From Flavobacterium soyangense (GTDB lineage Bacteria > Bacteroidota > Bacteroidia > Flavobacteriales > Flavobacteriaceae), in assembly GCF_015277675.1 (NCBI RefSeq), contig NZ_JADHEC010000023.1:1-52991 (forward strand): 52,991 nt of DNA, given 5' to 3'. The notes beneath the pieces were generated by a model. The model was given only the letters and a program-made list of their open reading frames with translations, searched no databases and was not told the DNA's origin. A program made the translations under genes and the position numbers. Positions 1-8,937 of this stretch are shown piece after piece (position 1 is the stretch's first letter; every line of letters begins with the position of its first letter).

Positions 1-32
1 TTTATTATATCTTTGTCTAGTACACTGTACAT

Positions 33-88
33 AAGGGTTGATTTTGAAATGATTATGTTTTGCAACACAAATTTCGTCAACCCTTTTT
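33..88 (+). terminator. Hairpin terminator of an upstream gene outside the window
   Basis: Arms AAGGGTTGA (33-41) and TCAACCCTT (77-85) are perfectly complementary, with a second inner stem GAAAT (46-50) / ATTTC (71-75). The outer stem is followed by a short T run. No gene is visible to its left inside the window, so the gene it would serve is inferred to lie upstream. Confidence 0.45.
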
Positions 89-665
89 AATTTACAAATA
101 AGTCTAAATCACTTCATAATACCATCAATACGGTAGTAAAAAATAAGCTTATCAAAAAATTTTAATTACCATACGGACTCAAATTATATCACTATTTTAG
201 GTTTTTTCATTAACTATCAAACTGAGGTTATTAGGCTACGATAGCATACAAATCAGCGAAATTTACACGCACGAATGTACGAAAAGTATCCAAAGAAATA
301 AAGATTATTTCGATGATTTGTAATATTTTTTATACTTTAACTAAATAAATACTAGGCCTTTTATGGCACAAAGCCAACCTTTTTAGGGCGGATTGGAGCC
401 ATTTTATGTCTGGTATATGCAAGTTATTGATAGTAGTATCTTGCTATTAGGACTCATTTTAAGCTTTTCTATGGAAAAAAAATTCTTGAAACCAAAATTC
501 TACCCTTTGAAAAAAAGTATTGTTTTGTAGTTCGAATCCCCTATATTTACTTAATTTTTAATCAAAATTAAATTAAACGAAGGTTTTTAGACAAGCTGAC
601 GTTTAGCTGCAACATTAGCGAACCGTGACAGACAAGAATAATGAAAACATTTAAACAGAATAATT
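89..665. other. Gene-free AT-rich stretch
   Basis: No reading frame with gene-like character was seen on either strand. The last 75 bases contain TAGCTGC followed by AACATTAGC (about 605-621), and the downstream side of the next gene carries the inverse word GCAGCTA (1832-1838). No clear -7 box was seen in front of the gene at 666. Confidence 0.5.
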
Positions 666-1826
666 ATGACATTTCTTAAAACAAATTTTATCCTGTTTCT
701 TTTTACTTGCCTTTTCAATAATATCTCGCAAGCACAAAAGACGGAGAGCACAGGAATAACCATCGCTGAGATTAAAATAATTCATTCAATTATCTTGAAA
801 GAGGACAGAAAAATTTATGTTTACACTCCTGTAAATCATTCTGAGCCGCTTCCAGTTATCTATTTAATGGATGGAGAAAACATTTCATTAGTAGCTGGCA
901 TTGTAGATTTTCTCTATCAAACAAATCAGCTCCCACCAATGATAGTTGTTGGCATTGGCAATTACGAGTATGACAGAGCTCGCGATTTAACACCTACCCA
1001 CAACCTCCTGAATATGGATGGTACGACAGACAGTATTTTTTGGAAAAACTCAGGAGGAGGCGAAAATTTCCTGAAATTTATAAAGGATGAAGTAATGTCG
1101 TATGTAGAGAAGAATTACAATCCTTCGCCTAACAAAATATTTTTCGGACATTCTTTAGGTGGTTTAATGTCTGCTTACTGTCTGTTAAATCATCCTGAAA
1201 TGTTTAACTCATATATTGCAGTTAGTCCGTCTCTTTGGTGGGACAAAGAATCCATTTTCAAAAACTCTGACATACTATTTAAAAACAAAGACTATAGCCA
1301 TAAATCAATCTTTTTCAGTGATGGCAATGAAGGTGCTGAATATCATAAAAGTGTTAGCAAACTGAAATCTTTGCTTCAACAAAAGAATATAATAGGATTA
1401 AGATATAAGTATATTCCTTATCCCGAAGAAACACACAATTCAGAATTAGTGAAGACAACACAGGACGGATTAAATTTTATCTTTGAAAATTGGAAACCAG
1501 CAAAGTCTGACACAACTCTTGAATTGGTAGTAAAGTTCTACGAAAATCGCTCGGAGAAAAATGGATTTCAAGAATTGCCACCCGAACAAGTAATCAATGA
1601 AGTGGGTTACAAATTTTTAAACACACCAAACAAATTGGATGAAGCTATAAAGTGTTTTGAATTAAATACTAAATATTATCCAACTTCATTTAATGCTTTT
1701 GATAGCTTAGGTGATGGTTATTCAGCAAAAGGCGACAAAGTAAAAGCAATAGCAGCTTACAAAAAATCAATTGCAGTAAATCCAAATGTAGAGGAGACAC
1801 AAAAGAAGTTGAAAGCACTAGAATAA
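666..1826 (+). CDS. Secreted alpha/beta-hydrolase (putative esterase) with C-terminal TPR repeats
   Basis: A 386-residue protein. Residues 1-24 are a signal peptide ending in SQAQ, so it is exported to the periplasm or beyond. The central part resembles the esterase D / IroE-Fes type fold: nucleophile elbow GHSLGG with Ser163, and a late His257 in the PEETHNSE stretch as the likely triad histidine. Residues about 310-386 form two tetratricopeptide-like repeats ending in a Lys-rich helix; this combination of esterase and TPR is common in Bacteroidota. The natural ester substrate cannot be told from sequence. The ATG at 666 is chosen because it gives an immediate signal peptide. The gene stands alone, with strong hairpins directly behind its stop codon. 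It could equally be annotated as a siderophore-esterase-like enzyme. Confidence 0.85.
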   Translation: MTFLKTNFILFLFTCLFNNISQAQKTESTGITIAEIKIIHSIILKEDRKIYVYTPVNHSEPLPVIYLMDGENISLVAGIVDFLYQTNQLPPMIVVGIGNYEYDRARDLTPTHNLLNMDGTTDSIFWKNSGGGENFLKFIKDEVMSYVEKNYNPSPNKIFFGHSLGGLMSAYCLLNHPEMFNSYIAVSPSLWWDKESIFKNSDILFKNKDYSHKSIFFSDGNEGAEYHKSVSKLKSLLQQKNIIGLRYKYIPYPEETHNSELVKTTQDGLNFIFENWKPAKSDTTLELVVKFYENRSEKNGFQELPPEQVINEVGYKFLNTPNKLDEAIKCFELNTKYYPTSFNAFDSLGDGYSAKGDKVKAIAAYKKSIAVNPNVEETQKKLKALE

Positions 1827-1845
1827 ATGCAGCAGCTAACAGCTA

Positions 1846-1901
1846 GAGTTTCGTTTCGTGCGCAGCACGAACAATGAAACTCCGGTTGAACGAAACCGGA
1901 G
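1846..1901. repeat. Two abutting perfect hairpins behind the esterase gene
   Basis: The first hairpin pairs GAGTTTC (1846-1852) with GAAACTC (1876-1882) and, inside it, TTCGTGC (1855-1861) with GCACGAA (1865-1871). The second pairs CTCCGGTT (1880-1887) with AACCGGAG (1894-1901). The two share bases 1880-1882. Neither has a T run, so they are not ordinary intrinsic terminators. They could be an RNA 3' end structure or the folded end of a mobile cassette. About 200 bases after them hold no convincing gene; a short minus-strand frame there has no recognisable features. Confidence 0.6.
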
Positions 1902-2099
1902 TACCTGCCGTCAACACTATCGAGTTATCGTAAAGTTTTGAGAGAATAGCAAGAGGATTTAGTGTCCTTTTTTTTTTTGGAGTGGTTTTAAGCTTGGTTA
2001 CCCGCCGGTTCTCGTTTGTCCACGTTCTGTGGCGCTCGATTGTATCGAGTGCCAACTTAAATTCAAAGACAAATCGTAGCGTTTGCAAAGCAGAAAACT

Positions 2100-2136
2100 A
2101 AAACAGGAGTGACTTTAATATGTATCATCCTGTTTT
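2100..2136 (+). terminator. Terminator-like hairpin
   Basis: AAAACAGGA (2100-2108) pairs with TCCTGTTTT (2128-2136), with a 19-base loop and the T run forming the end of the 3' arm. The long loop makes this a weak call. It would separate the esterase transcript from the hydrolase at 2288. Confidence 0.35.
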
Positions 2137-2287
2137 TATGATTCCCTTAAAAATAATATGTTTGATAAAAAAATGCCTTAAAAACACAAAGCCACAGATA
2201 GTGCTTTAAAAACCAACGATATAACTTCTTTATACCCTGAAGAAAAAACACTACATTTACCGTACTTTTAACCAATACTGATTCAAC

Positions 2288-3238
2288 TTGAAAAAAATAA
2301 TACTACTTTCAATTCTGTTTATTGCTACCAATTTATTTTCTCAAACCTATCCTGACAGCCAAAAAGACGGGAAATATTACACCATTAATGGCGCAAAAAT
2401 ATGGGTGGTCACTTTTGGAAAAGGAGATCCTCTATTTTTAATTCCAGGAGGTCCAGGAGGCAGCCACTTTGGACTTCGAAGTTTTGATGCGTTGTCATCT
2501 ACCAATACATTGGTATATTTTGACGGTTTTGGTCGTGGTAAATCCGATGTTGCCAAAGACGTAAAAGAATATTCGCTCCAGAGAGACATCGACGATTTAG
2601 AAGCATTAAGAAAAGCAATGGGATATGCTGCCATTAATGTCCTCGGACATTCTTATGGTGGTTTAGTAGCACAAGGCTATGCCATTCAACATCCACAAAA
2701 CACTAAACATCTTATTATTGCCAACTCCTTTCACAGCTATTTGATGTGGCAGGAAAATGATGACAACTCGAATCGCGAAATAAAAACAAATTACCCGGAA
2801 GTTTGGGAGGATTTAAAGAAAATCCGTGACAAGGGCGCTATCTCAAGCGATTCCATTCATCAGGCAATTTATGGTAAAGTGCCTTATGGTTTCCTTTATG
2901 CTTACAATCCCGATAAATTTATTTCAAGAGGCAAAAAACCATATCCCAATCCTTTGAATACTAAATTGTACTACCAAATGGTTGGTAAAGACGGTGATTT
3001 TACGGTAAGCAGTGACATTGGAAAATTTGATTTCAGAAAACAATTGAAAGATTTAAAAATGCCTATCCTCATTATTGGCGGAAGATATGACCGAGTTGCC
3101 GTGCCATTCATGATGGTAAAATACAAAGAATATTGTCCTCAGGCAAAATTTGTGATGTTTGAAAAAAGTGGACATAATCCGCAAATCGAACAGCCCGAGG
3201 AAGACTTTGCCCTTATTCGGGAATTTCTGGAGAAATAA
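2288..3238 (+). CDS. Secreted alpha/beta-hydrolase, proline iminopeptidase-like (family S33)
   Basis: A 316-residue protein that starts with TTG; no ATG lies in frame nearby, and the TTG gives a clean signal peptide (residues 1-18, ending FSQ). The motif GGPGG (54-58) supplies the oxyanion hole typical of prolyl aminopeptidases, the nucleophile elbow is GHSYGG with Ser122, an Asp sits in GGRYDRVAVP and the His in SGHNPQIEQP, giving a full catalytic triad. The family removes N-terminal proline from peptides, but many members have other substrates, so only the hydrolase call is firm. It is monocistronic: hairpins lie on both sides, and the next cluster runs on the other strand. Confidence 0.85.
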   Translation: MKKIILLSILFIATNLFSQTYPDSQKDGKYYTINGAKIWVVTFGKGDPLFLIPGGPGGSHFGLRSFDALSSTNTLVYFDGFGRGKSDVAKDVKEYSLQRDIDDLEALRKAMGYAAINVLGHSYGGLVAQGYAIQHPQNTKHLIIANSFHSYLMWQENDDNSNREIKTNYPEVWEDLKKIRDKGAISSDSIHQAIYGKVPYGFLYAYNPDKFISRGKKPYPNPLNTKLYYQMVGKDGDFTVSSDIGKFDFRKQLKDLKMPILIIGGRYDRVAVPFMMVKYKEYCPQAKFVMFEKSGHNPQIEQPEEDFALIREFLEK

Positions 3239-3263
3239 GAAATACAAACCCATAAAAAAAACA

Positions 3264-3287
3264 AAAAATCCTAATTTTCGGATTTTT
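3264..3287. terminator. Bidirectional terminator between convergent genes
   Basis: AAAAATCC (3264-3271) pairs with GGATTTTT (3280-3287). The stem is flanked by A runs on the left and T on the right, so it can end transcription from the hydrolase on the plus strand and from the efflux cluster on the minus strand. Confidence 0.7.
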
Positions 3288-3294
3288 AATTTCC

Positions 3295-4494
3295 TTACAT
3301 CTTCATTTCCGCCATGGGGTCACTCCCATTTCTGAAAATATATTCACTATTTATGCCATAAGCACCAGTAATCACTATTTTTTTAGTGGCATCAATTGCT
3401 GATTTGATTTCAATCATCCCATCAGTTTCCACACCGGTTTCTACCATTAGATTTTCAAAAACACCCGGTCTTTTTTCGACCCAAATATAGGCCGAGTTTT
3501 CTTCTCGAATTACCGCATCTATTGGGATAAACAATCCTTTTTGTCTGGGTTGCGATAATTTGGCAATAGCCTGCATTCCTGGCTTCAAGAGCAAATTAGG
3601 ATTCTGGATTTCCATCCGAATCAACAGCAATCTGGAGTCTGGATTGATCTCCGGATTAATAAATGAAACCTTAGCGTCGATGGTTTTGTCGGAATAATCG
3701 GTAAAGGATATACTGGCATTTTGTCCTATTTTCAGATTTTTGGCATAATTCACGTTGACTTGTGTTTCCAACCAAAGATTATTCAAATCCGCCAACTTAA
3801 TAATTCCGGATCCTTCCATGGCGTAACTGCCTTCGGTGGTCATTATTTCCGAAATAGTTCCGCTGTAAGTACTGTAAAAAGTCGTACGTGGCGAAACATC
3901 CTTTCCAGTTTTAATGCTTTCGATTTGGGCATTGGTTAAGCCAAAGAACAACAGTTTTTGTTTGGCTGCACCAAGTAAATTTTTGGCATTCTTTCCAAAA
4001 TCACCCGGCATTGAAAGTTGTTTGTAAGCCAATACATAATCTTGTTTAGCAATGGCAATATCTTCGCTGTACAAAACATAAACCGGTGCGCCTTTGCTGA
4101 CATAATCACCAGCGGTTTTGAAATACAACTTTTCTATTCGCCCCATCGAACGTGCCGAAATTGTCTTGATTCTTTCCTGATTAATGATCAAAACTCCTGT
4201 GTATGTTTGTTCTAGACTACTGTTCGCTTCCAAAATAGTTTGGGTGGTAATGTTCCCCAATTGTATTTGCTGCTTGCTCAAACTGATTTCGTTAGCCTCT
4301 GTATCATCCTGCTTTATCGGAGTCAATTCCATTTGACAAATTGGACATTTTCCGGGTCTATCTTCCTTTATTTGTGGATCCATCGAGCAAGTATATAAAG
4401 TAGTTGGGTCTTGGGTCTTGGGGTTTTGATCTTGGTTTTTAGAATTGCAGGCAATAAAAAAAACGGTTAGCAGTATATAAAATAGTGTTCTCAT
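3295..4494 (-). CDS. RND efflux adaptor lipoprotein with N-terminal heavy-metal-binding domain (CusB-like, second copy)
   Basis: A 399-residue periplasmic adaptor that would link the inner-membrane pump to the outer-membrane factor. A lipobox ending IAC (Cys16) marks it as a lipoprotein. Residues about 33-62 form a heavy-metal-binding domain with CSMDP and CPICQM. The rest has the barrel, lipoyl and hairpin architecture of the HlyD/CusB family (lipoyl half around GRIEKLYFKTAGDYVSKG). The C-terminus is Met-rich (DPMAEMKM), in keeping with Cu(I)/Ag(I) handling. It starts 3 bases after the stop of the other adaptor, so the two are translated from one mRNA and are paralogues, not a broken single gene. 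It is the last gene of the cluster, before a shared terminator. The exact metal is inferred. Confidence 0.88.
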   Translation of the reverse strand: MRTLFYILLTVFFIACNSKNQDQNPKTQDPTTLYTCSMDPQIKEDRPGKCPICQMELTPIKQDDTEANEISLSKQQIQLGNITTQTILEANSSLEQTYTGVLIINQERIKTISARSMGRIEKLYFKTAGDYVSKGAPVYVLYSEDIAIAKQDYVLAYKQLSMPGDFGKNAKNLLGAAKQKLLFFGLTNAQIESIKTGKDVSPRTTFYSTYSGTISEIMTTEGSYAMEGSGIIKLADLNNLWLETQVNVNYAKNLKIGQNASISFTDYSDKTIDAKVSFINPEINPDSRLLLIRMEIQNPNLLLKPGMQAIAKLSQPRQKGLFIPIDAVIREENSAYIWVEKRPGVFENLMVETGVETDGMIEIKSAIDATKKIVITGAYGINSEYIFRNGSDPMAEMKM

Positions 4495-4497
4495 TAG

Positions 4498-5748
4498 TTA
4501 TTGGTTTTTAATGAAGCTTTCGCTGTCTATTAAATAATTCCCGTTTTCGGCAATGGAATCCTGAACGGAAATGCCATCCATAATCTGGATAAAATCGGCT
4601 ATTTCAGTTCCTATTTTTATGGAGGTTGCCTTAAAACCATTTCCCATTTTCACAAAAACAATCTTTTTAGTTCCAATGCTGACCATCGCCTCTTTAGGGA
4701 TCCAAATTCCTTTTATAGGATTCGTTTTTACAACACCTTGCAATCGCAGACCAATGGGTAATTTGGATGTACTATTGTTCAAATAAACCCGAATCCTGTT
4801 GGTTTTATCCGCTGGATTAAATTGGGTTTCAATAAAATTAATTCGGGCACTAATAAAATTGGTTTCATCTAATTCTGTTGAAATCCGAATGGATTGATTG
4901 GTTTTAATGAAACGGTTAAAACCTTGGCTGACATTGAAAACTCCCCAGACTTTATCAGTGTTTAATAACTTGAAAACGGTTTGGCTTTTCTTGATATAAT
5001 CGCCTTCTTTAATCGATAATGGTTCAGTACTTCCGCTTGAATTTTGCATAATAGCACCAGTGACTTTAGTCATACTGTCCGTTCCTTCAATATTTCCTGA
5101 AGCCGGGCTGTAAATCGAAATGATAGGATTTGATTTTCTGGTGGAAACTAAATCTTTGATTTGGCTATTCGTCATTCCGTAAAGCAATAATTTGTCTTTG
5201 GAGGCATTAATAATCGATTCATGATTCCCTATTTCATCAGAAACCAAATAAAGGAAATTTTGCTGTTCCGTCAATAATTCCGGGCTGTACAAATCGAATA
5301 ATTTTTGTCCTTTCGACACTCTTTGAAATTTGTAATTTACATACATTCGTTCAATTCTGCCATTCATTCGGGCGGCAATATTCACCGCTGCATTAGGGTC
5401 GTAAGCCACAATCCCCGGCAAATTTATTTCAGTTGTTAAGGTAGTGTCTTTGGGTATTGTGGTTTTGTAATTCCCAATAATGAAATTGTCCGTTGGTTTC
5501 AAAAGATTGTCAATGGATTTATTTTCAACAACTTCATTCCGCACTACTTTTTTTACCAAAGTCATTCCACAAATAGGGCAACTCCCGGGTTTATCCCGAA
5601 TAATTTCTGGATGCATCGAACAGGTATAATCCTCGGTTTGATGATCGATTTCCGAATGTTGGCTAGGTTTTATAGCTAAGAAATAGATTGCGAATCCAAT
5701 AATTGCAATACCTAGAGCAACTAAACCATATTTTAGATAGCTATTCAT
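4498..5748 (-). CDS. RND efflux adaptor with N-terminal heavy-metal-binding domain (CusB-like, first copy)
   Basis: A 416-residue adaptor with one N-terminal membrane segment (about residues 7-27) instead of a lipobox. A heavy-metal-binding domain follows (about 41-68: CSMHPE and CPICGM), then the HlyD/CusB-type core with the lipoyl-like segment around RMNGRIERMYVNY. The start overlaps the stop of the outer-membrane factor gene by 4 bases (ATGA arrangement), which indicates translational coupling. Compared with its neighbour it keeps a classical anchor and a complete CPxCGM motif; the neighbour has CQM. Together they suggest a pump with two kinds of adaptor subunit, or a recent duplication with divergence. 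Confidence 0.88.
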   Translation of the reverse strand: MNSYLKYGLVALGIAIIGFAIYFLAIKPSQHSEIDHQTEDYTCSMHPEIIRDKPGSCPICGMTLVKKVVRNEVVENKSIDNLLKPTDNFIIGNYKTTIPKDTTLTTEINLPGIVAYDPNAAVNIAARMNGRIERMYVNYKFQRVSKGQKLFDLYSPELLTEQQNFLYLVSDEIGNHESIINASKDKLLLYGMTNSQIKDLVSTRKSNPIISIYSPASGNIEGTDSMTKVTGAIMQNSSGSTEPLSIKEGDYIKKSQTVFKLLNTDKVWGVFNVSQGFNRFIKTNQSIRISTELDETNFISARINFIETQFNPADKTNRIRVYLNNSTSKLPIGLRLQGVVKTNPIKGIWIPKEAMVSIGTKKIVFVKMGNGFKATSIKIGTEIADFIQIMDGISVQDSIAENGNYLIDSESFIKNQ

Positions 5749-7004
5749 AACCCATTGGTTTCTAGTTGTTTTTCTATTTCTACTTTTGCAGTTAAGATAG
5801 CCTGCAATTTATCCAGTGAATCCATTTGAGCCATATTCACAGCTTCCCAGGCATCCAAAACATCAAATAAATCACCAGTATTGTTTTGCCAAGCCAAAAT
5901 TGAAGCATCGTAACTTCCCCTCAAAGTGGGAATGATGGTTTTCTCCGCAATCTCATATTGCTTTTTCAAAGTAGTCAATTCATTGGTCATACCGGAAATC
6001 ATCCCGGTGGCTTCATTTAAAATCATTTGCTTTTGCCAATTCAAACTTTCATTTTTAATTTTAAAACTATTGATGTTGGCTTTGTTTACCGTGGTGGACC
6101 AAGGTACTGGAATAGTGATCATTCCCATTAAGGAAAATTGCTGTGGCTGTTGGCCAAAGGCAAACATATGATCGTATTTGACTCCAAATTCGGGTAAAAA
6201 CTTTGATTTTTCAGATTCAATTTTTAATGCGTTGAGTGCCATCGTTTTTTCGATGGCCTTGACATCACTACGACTTTTTGAAAGTGAAGCTGTATCTATT
6301 TTTATTTCATTAATATCAATAAATTTAAAAGTTGAATTAATTTCAAAAGCGCTGTTTTTATCTCTGGCCATCAACATATTCAGCACCACCCGTTTTTGAC
6401 AAATTTCATTTTGCATCATCAGTATCGTGTTTTCCAATTCACTGTAGCGAGCGGTTGCCTTATAATGCGTCGACAATTTATCCATACTGTATTTGTACCG
6501 AATTTCCATGCTCTTAATCATATAGTCCAAAAGCAGTAAATTATCGTTGGCCACTTTCAGTTTTTTATTGAGTACCAGCCATTGGTAATAATTAGTTTTG
6601 GCCAAAGCGTTCAATTGATTGATGGTATAGTTTTTATTTTCGACTTCGACCGAAGACATGGCGTTCATATAATTGGAATCGGCTTTTAACCTCGAAGCAT
6701 TGGGAATCATTTGGGTAACACCCACCATATACATTCCCAATCCGGAAAAATCGCCTTTTGCTTTCCACAATTTAGTGTTGTACGGCGTTAAAAAAAATCC
6801 CGTTTCCACTTGTGGTGCCGTCCAGCTTCTGGCTCCGCTTGCCGCTGCATTCATACTTTGAATTTCGGCATCGTACATTTTTAATTGCGGATTGTTTTCT
6901 TTGACAAGAACTAAAACTTCGTCTAAAGAAAGTGTTTGAGCTTTGCCGCCTGTGAGATTTAAAATCAAACAGCATAAAACGAAATAATATTTAATGTTTT
7001 GCAT
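5745..7004 (-). CDS. Outer-membrane efflux factor, TolC/CusC-like
   Basis: A 419-residue protein with a signal peptide (about 1-22, ending GGKAQ) and the long alpha-helical, weakly repeated structure of the outer-membrane efflux protein family: early LSLDEVLVLVKENNPQL, later helices rich in Glu, Lys and Asn. It would form the outer-membrane channel of the metal efflux complex. The start codon lies inside the end of the pump gene (14-base overlap) and its stop overlaps the next adaptor, so it sits in the middle of the operon. It is shorter than E. coli TolC but in the usual range for metal-type factors of Bacteroidota. Confidence 0.87.
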   Translation of the reverse strand: MQNIKYYFVLCCLILNLTGGKAQTLSLDEVLVLVKENNPQLKMYDAEIQSMNAAASGARSWTAPQVETGFFLTPYNTKLWKAKGDFSGLGMYMVGVTQMIPNASRLKADSNYMNAMSSVEVENKNYTINQLNALAKTNYYQWLVLNKKLKVANDNLLLLDYMIKSMEIRYKYSMDKLSTHYKATARYSELENTILMMQNEICQKRVVLNMLMARDKNSAFEINSTFKFIDINEIKIDTASLSKSRSDVKAIEKTMALNALKIESEKSKFLPEFGVKYDHMFAFGQQPQQFSLMGMITIPVPWSTTVNKANINSFKIKNESLNWQKQMILNEATGMISGMTNELTTLKKQYEIAEKTIIPTLRGSYDASILAWQNNTGDLFDVLDAWEAVNMAQMDSLDKLQAILTAKVEIEKQLETNGL

Positions 7005-8928
7005 CTATAAGATCTATTTTGCCTTTTGTTCTCAATTCGCGGAGTTTTACCATTTCGAAAACAACAGGAGTTACTAATAATACATAAATTGTGGAGGTAA
7101 TGGTACCTCCAATAAGTGGAACCGTGATAGGCAACATAACGTCTGCGCCGGTTCCTGTTGCCCAAAGAATTGGGATTAATCCAAATAAGGAAACCGAAAC
7201 GGTCATTAGTTTTGGCCGTAATCTTTTGGCCGAACCTTCAATGATATAGTCCCTTAAAATTTCCTCGGTGATAGTTTCGGAACTGTTGCCGTGTTTAGCT
7301 ACCATTTTATTCATCGCTTCATTGAGGTAAATGGTAATGAGCATCGCCGTTTCGACGGCTAAACCAAATAAGGCTATAAACCCAACCGCCACGGCCACCG
7401 ACAAGTTAATTCCATAAAAATAAACCATAAAAATCCCGCCAATCAGTGCAAATGGAACAGTAATCATTGTAATCAAAGCCTCTTTCATAGAGCGGTAAGT
7501 AAAATACAAAATGAGAAAAATAATAAGGACAACAATGGGCAAAATCATTCTCAATGTCTTGTTGGCTCGAATTTGGTTTTCCCATTGTCCGCTCCATTCC
7601 ACATAATAACCTTTGGGCATCTTGGTCATCATGGCATCAAGTTTTTTCTGGGCTTCTTTTACGGTGCTTCCTAAATCTCGGTCTCGAACATTAAACAAAA
7701 CGCTGCCACGAAGCATAGCGTTTTCACTGTTAATCATTGGTGGGCCATTGCTTATTTTCACATCAGCAACGGTTTCTAAAGGAATGGGGCCAAATTGCAT
7801 CGTCTGAACTTGGAGTTTTTTCAAGGCGTCCAAACTATTTCTGTATTCCTGCGCATAGCGTGCATTGACCGAAAAACGTTGCCTTCCTTCGATTGTGGTG
7901 GTGAGTTTCATTCCCCCAATCGCCGCTTCTACCACAGTATTAATATCGTCAATCGAAAGCCCATAGCGACCAATCACTTCACGTTTAGGCACAATATCAA
8001 TATATTTTCCGCCCGTAATGGGTTCTGCATACAAATCTTTCACACCCGATGTTCCTTCCAGAGCTTTCTTGATTTTCTGTGACAACACATTGATGGTATC
8101 GAGACTGGCACCATAAATTTTAATTCCCACATCGGTTCTGATTCCTGTCGAAAGCATATTAATTCGGTTGATAATGGGCTGTGTGAAACCATTGGTCACT
8201 CCCGGAATTTGCAGTTTATTGTTGATTTCTGTCACAATATCGGCTTTCGTTTTGCCTTCTCTCCATTCATTATGGGGTTTGAGCAAAACAATCGTTTCAA
8301 TCATACTGATAGGACTATTATCGGTCGCAGTATTTGCTCTCCCTGCCTTTCCTAATACGTGAGCCACTTCGGGAATCGACTTAATCAATTTGTCCTGAAC
8401 TTGTAAAATTCGTTTTACTTCAGAATTGGATACATCTGGCAAAGTAACTGGCATAAACAGAATTGAACCTTCATCCAATGGTGGCATAAATTCGGAGCCC
8501 AATCTGGTGAACATTAACACTCCAATCAATAAAGCAACAATATTAATGCCTAAAACTGTTTTTCTCCATTTTAGACAATAAGTCAAAATTGGAGTATAAA
8601 TGCTTTCCAGTTTTCGATTAATTGGGTTTTTATGTTCCGGGCGAAGTTTGCCTTTTAGCAAAAAGCTAATCAAAACTGGCGTGAGCGTAATGGCAAAAAA
8701 GGCATCGACAATAAGGATTAAGGATTTTGTCCAAGCCAGGGGACTGAATAATTTACCTTCCATTCCGGTAAGAAGAAACACAGGAAGAAAGGAGGCAATT
8801 ACGATTATGGTTGAATAAAAAACACCCGGCCCAACTAATTTTGAAGAAACTTCAACAATCTTGAGTCGTTCTTCGGAAGTAAGTGGATCCTGTTTTCTTT
8901 TGAATATTTTTTTGAATAAATTTTTCAT
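6991..8928 (-). CDS. CusA/CzcA-type RND pump, C-terminal part (TM5 onward)
   Basis: 645 residues covering the second part of a heavy-metal RND pump: TM5 (VGPGVFYSTIIVIASFLP), the next membrane helices, the second large periplasmic porter loop (with GSEFMPPLDEGSILFMP), and the final membrane helices (FIALFGLAVETAM onwards). The reading frame is the same as that of the N-terminal part, separated only by one TAA and the codons TCT ATT GGA before this ATG. The first residues (MKNLFKKIFKRK) are a basic cytoplasmic linker, so the break lies in a cytosolic loop and cuts no membrane helix. It could be made by termination-reinitiation, or it may be the dead half of a nonsense-mutated gene. Family members are usually 1000-1250 residues in one chain; the two parts sum to about that. 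Confidence 0.85.
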   Translation of the reverse strand: MKNLFKKIFKRKQDPLTSEERLKIVEVSSKLVGPGVFYSTIIVIASFLPVFLLTGMEGKLFSPLAWTKSLILIVDAFFAITLTPVLISFLLKGKLRPEHKNPINRKLESIYTPILTYCLKWRKTVLGINIVALLIGVLMFTRLGSEFMPPLDEGSILFMPVTLPDVSNSEVKRILQVQDKLIKSIPEVAHVLGKAGRANTATDNSPISMIETIVLLKPHNEWREGKTKADIVTEINNKLQIPGVTNGFTQPIINRINMLSTGIRTDVGIKIYGASLDTINVLSQKIKKALEGTSGVKDLYAEPITGGKYIDIVPKREVIGRYGLSIDDINTVVEAAIGGMKLTTTIEGRQRFSVNARYAQEYRNSLDALKKLQVQTMQFGPIPLETVADVKISNGPPMINSENAMLRGSVLFNVRDRDLGSTVKEAQKKLDAMMTKMPKGYYVEWSGQWENQIRANKTLRMILPIVVLIIFLILYFTYRSMKEALITMITVPFALIGGIFMVYFYGINLSVAVAVGFIALFGLAVETAMLITIYLNEAMNKMVAKHGNSSETITEEILRDYIIEGSAKRLRPKLMTVSVSLFGLIPILWATGTGADVMLPITVPLIGGTITSTIYVLLVTPVVFEMVKLRELRTKGKIDLIDAKH

Positions 8929-8937
8929 TCCAATAGA

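Noticed and set aside
531..545. TTCGAATCCCC at 531 as a copy of the tRNA 3' end (attachment site)
   Set aside because: Only the generic T-loop word matches; the acceptor end TTTCTCC does not follow, and it is 46 kb away on the wrong side of the element.
1843..2088. Minus-strand frame of 81 residues behind the esterase gene
   Set aside because: It reads through the two hairpins, has no recognisable domain or promoter, and an unusual composition; taken as chance.
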